Positions 57,976 through 64,000 of a stretch of DNA of 64,000 nt are shown piece after piece. The first letter of the stretch is position 1. The number at the start of each line of letters is the position of its first letter. Position numbers and translations under genes: made by a program. The notes under the pieces were generated by a model that was not told the DNA's origin, did no database searches, and was given only the letters and a program-made list of their open reading frames with translations. Source of the DNA: Pseudomonadota bacterium (GTDB taxonomy: Bacteria; Pseudomonadota; Gammaproteobacteria; Burkholderiales; Methylophilaceae); assembly GCA_029563075.1 (NCBI GenBank), contig JAKQTN010000025.1, positions 124,001-188,000 of the forward strand, given 5' to 3'.

Positions 57976-59394
57976 GTGTTCAAAAAAATTCTAGTCGCTA
58001 ACCGGGGTGAAATTGCAGTGCGTATTGTACGCGCTTGCTCCGAAATGGGCATTAAATCTGTGGCAATTTATGCAGATGCCGATCGCCATGCTTTGCATGT
58101 TAAAAAGGCAGACGAATCCTACAATCTGGGCGCAGATCCGGTTGCAGGTTATTTGAATGCACACAACATTGTCAATGTGGCTGTGGCTGCCGGTTGCGAT
58201 GCGTTACATCCCGGCTATGGTTTTTTATCTGAAAATCCAGAGCTCGCAGAAATCTGCGCACGGCGCGGCATCAAGTTTATTGGGCCAAACGCAGCCGTGA
58301 TTCGCCAGATGGGCGATAAAATCGAAGCAAGAAAGGCCATGACTGGTGCAGGCATCCCCTGCACACCCGGCAGTGACGGCAATCTGGCTGATCTGGATGA
58401 AGCAGTAGCCCTGGCAAAAAAGATTGGTTACCCTGTGATGCTGAAAGCTACCAATGGCGGCGGCGGACGCGGCATAAGACGTTGTGACAGCGAAAAAGAA
58501 TTGATTGGCAACTACGATCGGGTAATTTCTGAAGCGAGCAAAGCATTTGGCAAGCCCGAAGTGTTTCTGGAGAAATGCGTGGTTTCGCCGCGTCACATTG
58601 AAGTGCAGGTGCTGGCCGACAGCCAGGGCAATGTGATTCATCTGTTTGAGCGTGATTGTTCGATTCAGCGCCGCAACCAGAAACTGATTGAAATCGCCCC
58701 CTCGCCACAACTGAGCAAGGCTCAGCGCGAGTATATTGGCGACCTGGCAGTAAAAGCCGCCAAGGCGGTAGGTTATGAAAATGCCGGCACGGTTGAGTTT
58801 TTGCTGGACCAGGACAATCATTTTTATTTCATGGAAATGAATACGCGTCTGCAAGTGGAGCATACCGTCACCGAAACCATTACCGGCGTCGACATCGTGC
58901 AGGAGCAAATTCGTATTGCTTATGGCCTGCCGCTGCAATACAAGCAAAGCGAAATCAGCTACCGTGGCTTTGCCATGGAATACCGCATTAACGCGGAAGA
59001 TCCCAAAAACGACTTCTTGCCAAGTTTTGGCAAGATAACGCGCTATTACTCGCCGGGTGGCCCCGGCGTGCGTATGGATGCTGCGATTTACAGCGGTTAT
59101 GTCATTCCGCCCTATTACGATTCCATGTGCGCCAAACTCACGGTTTGGGCACTCGATTGGAATGGCGTCGTTGAGCGCGGTCGCCGCGCTTTGGGTGATA
59201 TGGTGGTATACGGCGTTAAAACGACGATTCCGTATTACCAGGAAATCATGAAGCATCCCGATTTTAAGAATGCGGATTTTAATACCAGTTTTGTAGAAAC
59301 GCATCCCGAGCTTACCAATTACGCAACTGAGTTGCCACCGGAGTTGATTGCGGCAGCGATATCAGCGGCTATTGCGGCACATGAAGGCATATAA
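57976..59394 (+). CDS. pycA: Pyruvate carboxylase subunit A (biotin carboxylase)
   Basis: A 472-residue ATP-grasp biotin carboxylase. KILVANRGEIAVRIVRAC opens it; the glycine-rich ATP loop is MLKATNGGGGRGIRRC and the catalytic part MEMNTRLQVEHTVTE. It resembles AccC, but the neighbour with a carboxyltransferase plus biotin domain makes it the PycA half of a two-subunit pyruvate carboxylase. The GTG at 57976 follows AAGG. An extended -10 element (TGTTATACT near 57932-57940) is a possible promoter. Confidence 0.9.
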   Translation: MFKKILVANRGEIAVRIVRACSEMGIKSVAIYADADRHALHVKKADESYNLGADPVAGYLNAHNIVNVAVAAGCDALHPGYGFLSENPELAEICARRGIKFIGPNAAVIRQMGDKIEARKAMTGAGIPCTPGSDGNLADLDEAVALAKKIGYPVMLKATNGGGGRGIRRCDSEKELIGNYDRVISEASKAFGKPEVFLEKCVVSPRHIEVQVLADSQGNVIHLFERDCSIQRRNQKLIEIAPSPQLSKAQREYIGDLAVKAAKAVGYENAGTVEFLLDQDNHFYFMEMNTRLQVEHTVTETITGVDIVQEQIRIAYGLPLQYKQSEISYRGFAMEYRINAEDPKNDFLPSFGKITRYYSPGGPGVRMDAAIYSGYVIPPYYDSMCAKLTVWALDWNGVVERGRRALGDMVVYGVKTTIPYYQEIMKHPDFKNADFNTSFVETHPELTNYATELPPELIAAAISAAIAAHEGI

Positions 59395-59426
59395 TTTTTT
59401 AAGAATTACCATAAAGAAATAAAGCT

Positions 59427-61280
59427 ATGAGCAAAATACACATCACTGAATTAGTTTTACGCGACGGCCATCAATCGTTAATCGCGACGCGCATGCGCAC
59501 CGAAGACATGCTGCCGATTTGCGCCAAGCTCGACGCCATTGGTTTCTGGTCGATCGAGGCCTGGGGTGGCGCTACATTTGATGCCTGCGTGCGCTTTTTG
59601 AAAGAAGATCCGTGGGAGCGCCTCGCAAAGCTGCGTAAAGCCTTGCCGAACAGCCAGATTAATATGCTGCTGCGTGGACAAAACCTGCTTGGCTACCGCC
59701 ATTATTCAGATGACGTAGTACATGCTTTTGTGAAACAGGCAGCCAATGCCGGCGTAGATGTGTTCCGTATTTTTGATGCCTTGAATGATGTGCGCAACCT
59801 GCGTGAAGCGATCACTGCCGTTAAAAAAGTAGGCAAACATGCAATTGGCACATTGTCTTATACGACCAGCCCGGTCCATGATATTGCCTATTTCGTCGCC
59901 ATGGCGAAAGAACTGGAAGAACTGGGTTCAGACAGCATTGGCATTAAGGATATGGCGGGCCTGCTCACGCCACAAACCACCGGCGAACTCATTCGCGCAA
60001 TCAAATCAGCAGTGAATCTGCCAATCCATGTGCACAGCCATGCTACATCCGGCTTAGCCAGCATGTCACTGTTAAAAGGCGTTGAAAATGGCGCAAGCAT
60101 TATTGACACTTGCAACTCGTCATTTTCAGAAGGTGCCAGCCACCCCACGACAGAGAGCATGGTAGCTGCATTAAAAGGCACCGAATACGACACCGGCTTG
60201 GACTTGGCTAAGTTGCAAGAAATTACAGCGTATTTCCGCGAAGTGCGTAGGAAATATTGGCAGTATGAGAGCGAATTCACCGGCGTGGATACACGTGTAC
60301 TGGTCAACCAGGTGCCTGGCGGTATGATTTCCAACCTTTCCAATCAGCTGAAAGAACAAGGCGCATTGGACCGCATGGATGAAGTATTGGCAGAAATTCC
60401 GCGCGTGCGCGAAGATCTGGGCTTTCCTCCGCTAGTGACCCCTACTTCACAAATTGTGGGCACGCAGGCTGTACTTAACGTGATGACCGGCACGCGTTAC
60501 AAATCTATTACCAATGAAGTAAAAAACTACTTCCTTGGTCAATATGGGCAGGCACCTTCACCCGTCAGTCAATCAGTTAGAAAATTAGCCATAGGCGATG
60601 CTGAAGTGATTACCTGTCGCCCGGCTGATCTGTTAGCCCCAGAAATGGCTAGATTACAAGCTGAATCTGAGCGCATTGCAAAAAGCGAAGAAGATGTCCT
60701 AACTTATGCAATGTTCCCTGATATTGGCCAAACTTTCTTGCAAGAACGCAATGCAGGCAGTTTAAAGCCTGAGGCATTACATACCAAAGAAGCCGCAAAT
60801 ACGGCCTCTGCACGCTTTGCGCCAAATGAGTTTAACGTCACTTTGCATGGCGAAACCTTTCATATCAAGCTGACAGGCAGCGGTCACGCAGGTGAAGAAA
60901 AACGTCCGTTCTATGTATCTGTAGACGGCATTGCAGAGGAAGTCATTGTAGAAACCCTGGACGAAATTGAGGTTTCCGGCGGCGCTGCAAGCAACGGCAA
61001 CAAAAGCAGCAGCAAGAAAAAAGCCGCGGCAACCTCCAGCGGACGCCCTCGCCCGCACCATGCAGGCTGTGTAACCACCGCCATGCCAGGCACGATTGTG
61101 GCTGTAAAAGCAAAAGTGGGTGACAAAGTGAAAGCGGGTGACGGTGTGCTGGTGATTGAAGCCATGAAAATGGAGAATGAGATTCAGGCCGCAACGACTG
61201 GTACTGTGGTCGCTGTACACGTCAGCAAGGGTGACAGCGTAACGCCTGATGAGTCATTACTTGAAATCCAGCCCGAGTAA
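59427..61280 (+). CDS. pycB: Pyruvate carboxylase subunit B (OadA-like, with biotin domain)
   Basis: A 617-residue protein with a TIM-barrel carboxyltransferase (LVLRDGHQSLIATRMRTEDM; KDMAGLLTP; HVHSHATSGLASM), a C-terminal PYC-type domain and, after an alanine/serine-lysine linker near residue 535, a biotinyl domain with the lysine in IEAMKMENEI. No OadB or OadG membrane pump gene is seen, so it is likely an anaplerotic pyruvate carboxylase rather than a sodium pump. It follows pycA by 32 bases. Confidence 0.92.
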   Translation: MSKIHITELVLRDGHQSLIATRMRTEDMLPICAKLDAIGFWSIEAWGGATFDACVRFLKEDPWERLAKLRKALPNSQINMLLRGQNLLGYRHYSDDVVHAFVKQAANAGVDVFRIFDALNDVRNLREAITAVKKVGKHAIGTLSYTTSPVHDIAYFVAMAKELEELGSDSIGIKDMAGLLTPQTTGELIRAIKSAVNLPIHVHSHATSGLASMSLLKGVENGASIIDTCNSSFSEGASHPTTESMVAALKGTEYDTGLDLAKLQEITAYFREVRRKYWQYESEFTGVDTRVLVNQVPGGMISNLSNQLKEQGALDRMDEVLAEIPRVREDLGFPPLVTPTSQIVGTQAVLNVMTGTRYKSITNEVKNYFLGQYGQAPSPVSQSVRKLAIGDAEVITCRPADLLAPEMARLQAESERIAKSEEDVLTYAMFPDIGQTFLQERNAGSLKPEALHTKEAANTASARFAPNEFNVTLHGETFHIKLTGSGHAGEEKRPFYVSVDGIAEEVIVETLDEIEVSGGAASNGNKSSSKKKAAATSSGRPRPHHAGCVTTAMPGTIVAVKAKVGDKVKAGDGVLVIEAMKMENEIQAATTGTVVAVHVSKGDSVTPDESLLEIQPE

Positions 61281-61302
61281 TTTCTGTTGAAGTTTGAACG
61301 AT

Positions 61303-61329
61303 AAGCCGACAGAATCAAGCTGTCGGCTT
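61303..61329 (+). terminator. Intrinsic terminator after pycB
   Basis: AAGCCGACAG (61303-61312) pairs with CTGTCGGCTT (61320-61329) around a seven-base loop and is followed by a T-rich tail. Confidence 0.85.
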
Positions 61330-61365
61330 TTTATTTATGTATTCTAAATTTAAGCATACTAGAAC

Positions 61366-61947
61366 ATGAAACAAACCCTTATTTTGGCTTCATCCTCGAT
61401 TTACAGGCGCGAGCTATTGCAAAAGCTGCAAATCCCTTTTAGCAGCATTTCACCGCGCGTCGATGAAACGCCGCTTGCAGGCGAAAAGCCACGCGAAACC
61501 GCCTTAAGGCTTTCACAGGAAAAAGCCAGGAAAATTGGTAGCGAATATGCACATGCGCTCGTGATTGGCTGCGATCAGGTCGCCACCTTGGATGGCGAGC
61601 AGCTTGGCAAGCCACTTAACCACCAGAACGCGACCAGGCAACTGCAATTAATGCGTGGCCGAGAAGTGACTTTCCACAGCGCACTTTGTTTATACAATGC
61701 AACCACGGGCGATATGCAGGCCGAGGTCGTGCCGTATCTGGTACGATTCCGACAGCTCAGCGATGAACAAATCGAAAGCTATCTGACCAAGGAGCAGCCC
61801 TACCATTGCGCGGGCAGTGCAAAATCGGAGGGTTTGGGCATCGCGCTGATTGATAGAATGCTGGGTGAAGACCCAAATGCACTGATTGGATTGCCGCTGA
61901 TCAGGCTGATTACCATGCTAAAGAATGAGGGCGTCAACGTAATATAG
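61366..61947 (+). CDS. Maf/YceF nucleotide pyrophosphatase
   Basis: A 193-residue Maf-fold protein, closest to YceF of E. coli, reported to hydrolyse m7[23 protein letters not shown] and the IGCDQV and GKPL segments and the [15 protein letters not shown] segment are characteristic. In E. coli yceF is beside yceD, and here the yceD operon lies across pycAB, so the ancestral neighbourhood is partly kept. Confidence 0.92.
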   Translation: MKQTLILASSSIYRRELLQKLQIPFSSISPRVDETPLAGEKPRETALRLSQEKARKIGSEYAHALVIGCDQVATLDGEQLGKPLNHQNATRQLQLMRGREVTFHSALCLYNATTGDMQAEVVPYLVRFRQLSDEQIESYLTKEQPYHCAGSAKSEGLGIALIDRMLGEDPNALIGLPLIRLITMLKNEGVNVI

Positions 61948-61994
61948 CAGCAGTCGTTTTAGTGGCTTCAATTAATCTTTTGGGAAGGTTGTCC

Positions 61995-63443
61995 ATGTTT
62001 AAACATCGCATGATCGCATTTGCCGTTACTTCGCTAATATCATTTGGAGCTATTGCAGTGGAGAATCAATCCGAAGAAATCCGAAGCACCTTAAACGACC
62101 AGCAAAATGTTGCAGTCACCATTTACAACAGCAATCTGGCCTTGGTGAAAGATACGCGCAAGGTCAAAATCAAGACCGGACTAAATGCGCTTGCGCTGCG
62201 TGATGTAAGCGCCCAGATTCGCCCAGAAACCGCCCTGCTGCGCAGCATTAACGCGCCCGGCAGCTTAGTACTATTAGAACAAAATTTCGATTTTGATTTA
62301 CTCACGCCACAAAAAATTCTGGAAAAATATGTGGGTAAAACTGTCGGAATCGTGAAAACCAATCCGACAACTGGCGTAGAAACTACGGAACAAGCAACCG
62401 TGCTCTCGGCCAATAACGGCGTGGTGCTGAAGGTGGGCAACCGCATCGAAACTGGTTTGCCGGGTCGAATCGTCTATGATGACGTGCCGGCAAATCTGCG
62501 TGACCGCCCTACTTTGGTGACGCAAATCAACAACAAAGGGGCAACCGAGCAAACCGTCGAATTGAGCTATCTCAGCGGTGGATTGGGCTGGAAAGCCGAC
62601 TATGTGGCTGAACTGAATGATAAGGAAGACAAACTGGACTTGTCCGGCTGGGTTACGCTGACTAATACCAGCGGTGCCAGTTATAAAAACGCCAAGCTGC
62701 AATTGGTGGCGGGTGATGTGAATCGCGTGCAGCAGCAAATGCATCCAATGGCAAAAGCGATGCGAGGAGAGGTGATGATGGCCGATGCAGTTGCACCCAT
62801 GGCTGAAGAATCGCTATTAGAATACCATTTGTACACCTTAGATCGTCCAACCACGATTGCAGAAAATCAAACCAAGCAGGTTGCACTATTGTCTGCAAGC
62901 GGGATTCCTGCACGAAAAGAACTGGTGTTGAAAGGCGCAGACTATTACTACACTGGCCAATATGGCGAAATCGGCACCAAAATGAAAGTTGGCGTTTTTA
63001 TAGAGTTTGATAACAAAGAATCAAGTAAGCTCGGTCTGCCCCTGCCTAAAGGCGTGCTACGTGTCTACAAAAAAGATAGCGCGGGTAATGCGCAATTCGT
63101 GGGCGAAGATAATATCGACCACACCCCGAAAAACGAAAGCGTACGCCTGAAATTAGGTGATGCGTTTGACGTAACCGCCGACAAAAAACAAACAGATTTC
63201 AAGACGCTGCCTCGGCCCAGCAAGGGCAATAGTGCATTCGAAAGTGCATTTGAGCTCACATTGAAAAACGCCAAAAAAGAGAAAGTCACCGTGACCGTAC
63301 AGGAGCCGATAAGCGGAGATTGGAAAATATTGTCTGAAAGCCATCCGCACACTAAAGCCAATAGCCACCTGGCCGTGTGGAAGATTGATGTGCCGGCGGA
63401 AGGCAAAACCACGCTGACATACAGAGCGCAAGTAAAGTATTAA
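61995..63443 (+). CDS. Exported DUF4139 domain protein
   Basis: A 482-residue protein with a signal peptide (MFKHRMIAFAVTSLISFGAI then A) and the DUF4139 fold: NNKGATEQTVELSYLSGGLGW, KADYVAEL and the C-terminal beta-rich part ending LTYRAQVKY. Function unknown; related proteins occur in envelope-linked operons. The ATG at 61995 has GGGAAGG upstream; the earlier one at 61962 is weaker. Confidence 0.85.
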   Translation: MFKHRMIAFAVTSLISFGAIAVENQSEEIRSTLNDQQNVAVTIYNSNLALVKDTRKVKIKTGLNALALRDVSAQIRPETALLRSINAPGSLVLLEQNFDFDLLTPQKILEKYVGKTVGIVKTNPTTGVETTEQATVLSANNGVVLKVGNRIETGLPGRIVYDDVPANLRDRPTLVTQINNKGATEQTVELSYLSGGLGWKADYVAELNDKEDKLDLSGWVTLTNTSGASYKNAKLQLVAGDVNRVQQQMHPMAKAMRGEVMMADAVAPMAEESLLEYHLYTLDRPTTIAENQTKQVALLSASGIPARKELVLKGADYYYTGQYGEIGTKMKVGVFIEFDNKESSKLGLPLPKGVLRVYKKDSAGNAQFVGEDNIDHTPKNESVRLKLGDAFDVTADKKQTDFKTLPRPSKGNSAFESAFELTLKNAKKEKVTVTVQEPISGDWKILSESHPHTKANSHLAVWKIDVPAEGKTTLTYRAQVKY

Positions 63444-63470
63444 AATTAGCATTATTCAGATTAAAATAGA

Positions 63471-63507
63471 TGCCCTGTAAGCCGCATGGATATTGGCTTT
63501 CAGGGCA
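63471..63507 (+). terminator. Intrinsic terminator after the DUF4139 gene
   Basis: TGCCCTG-T-AAGCC (63471-63483) pairs with GGCTT-T-CAGGGCA (63495-63507) with one mismatch, followed by a T-rich tail. Confidence 0.75.
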
Positions 63508-63571
63508 TTACTTTTTGTCTTTATGTGCCGACAGGAATGACGGCCTTGGGTGAATTGCGTACAATAGGCGC

Positions 63572-64000
63572 ATGAAGCACGGCTCACTTTATTTAATTCC
63601 CGTCACACTTGGCGGCGATAACATCCACGCGGTGTTGCCGCCCGATGTCGTTGCGATTACTCAAAAATTAGAATATTTTGTGGTAGAAAATGAAAAGTCA
63701 GCACGACAGTTTTTAAGCCTTATCAAGCACACCAAGCCGATTCGTGAACTCAATTTTGCCTTACTCAACGAACATACTGAAGACAAAACCCTGCCCGATT
63801 TACTTAAACCGTTGCTTGCTGGACACGATGTCGGGCTGATGAGTGAGGCCGGTTGCCCTGCGGTAGCAGACCCTGGCGCCAAGTTGGTCGCCCTAGCCCA
63901 CCAGAAATGCATCCGTGTAGCGCCGCTAGTGGGCCCTAGCGCGATTTTATTGGCGCTAATGGCCTCTGGCCTCAACGGGCAGAGTTTCGCGTTTTTAGGC
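63572..64000 (+). CDS. RsmI-like tetrapyrrole-methylase-family protein (partial, runs off the window)
   Basis: The first 143 residues of an open reading starting ATG at 63572. LYLIPVTLGGD, VGLMSEAGCPAVADPGA and VAPLVGPSAILLALMASGL are the SAM-binding pattern of the tetrapyrrole methylase superfamily, like RsmI, the 16S rRNA 2'-O-methyltransferase. Instead of the RsmI N-terminal AAEDTRHT motif it has VVENEKSARQFL, so it is likely the RsmI paralogue found beside maf/yceF in betaproteobacteria. Substrate unknown. Confidence 0.85.
   Translation, partial: MKHGSLYLIPVTLGGDNIHAVLPPDVVAITQKLEYFVVENEKSARQFLSLIKHTKPIRELNFALLNEHTEDKTLPDLLKPLLAGHDVGLMSEAGCPAVADPGAKLVALAHQKCIRVAPLVGPSAILLALMASGLNGQSFAFLG

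Noticed and set aside
58225-59304. Long antisense open reading of 359 codons opposite pycA
   Set aside because: It lies wholly opposite a clearly conserved biotin carboxylase, has no family motif and is explained by the codon pattern of the real gene.

Overview
The window reads as chromosomal DNA of a betaproteobacterium, probably Nitrosomonadales or a Methylophilaceae-like lineage, of roughly balanced GC. The evidence is the order yceD-rpmF-plsX-fabH-fabD-fabG-acpP-fabF-pabC-mltG-tmk-holB-pilZ-tatD on the minus strand, smc-zipA-ligA on the plus strand, and a dif-type Xer site close to the Neisseria and E. coli dif sequences. The family-level assignment is inference.

Bases 1-31000 form a stress and redox region. 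It starts with a minus-strand set: cyclopropane fatty acid synthase, acetate kinase, phosphoketolase, a Usp protein, two nitroreductase-like proteins and a DUF302 protein. A lipoprotein cytochrome c and a FixJ-type response regulator with a PAS histidine kinase follow. Next come small stress genes (DUF2934, PAS, yqjD/yqjE/yqjK-like), two phosphoribosyltransferases, cbpA-usp-cbpM, a glucan phosphorylase and a copper-type P-ATPase. A broken pagP lies next to an ArsR regulator. Divergent from that regulator is a tripartite RND pump, followed by DUF2892, rhodanese, a heme protein with a DUF3365-like domain and a sulfide:quinone oxidoreductase. Three non-coding sites in the first 11 kb share a TACGTG-n3-GCRCG motif and may be targets of the two-component system.

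Bases 31000-43000 are mostly housekeeping: pcm, a membrane-anchored spermidine-synthase-like protein, tRNA-Glu and tRNA-Ala, queF, smc, zipA, ligA and a TPR protein.

Bases 43009-45614 hold the most interesting object: a 2.6-kb AT-rich element bounded by dif half-sites. The left junction is a complete dif-like site. The right junction keeps the central hexamer and the XerC arm but has a degenerate XerD arm, as expected for an integrative mobile element exploiting Xer (IMEX) of the TLC-phage type. It has no integrase gene but encodes a protein resembling the XafT Xer-activation factor, two small DNA-binding proteins, a candidate HEPN-type RNase as cargo, and a large structured non-coding region. 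Its presence suggests that this window spans the replication terminus.

Bases 45676-57873 are the minus-strand DNA-metabolism and fatty-acid synthesis genes. Bases 57976-64000 encode a two-subunit pyruvate carboxylase, a YceF/Maf pyrophosphatase, a DUF4139 protein and the start of an RsmI-like tetrapyrrole-methylase-family protein that runs off the window.
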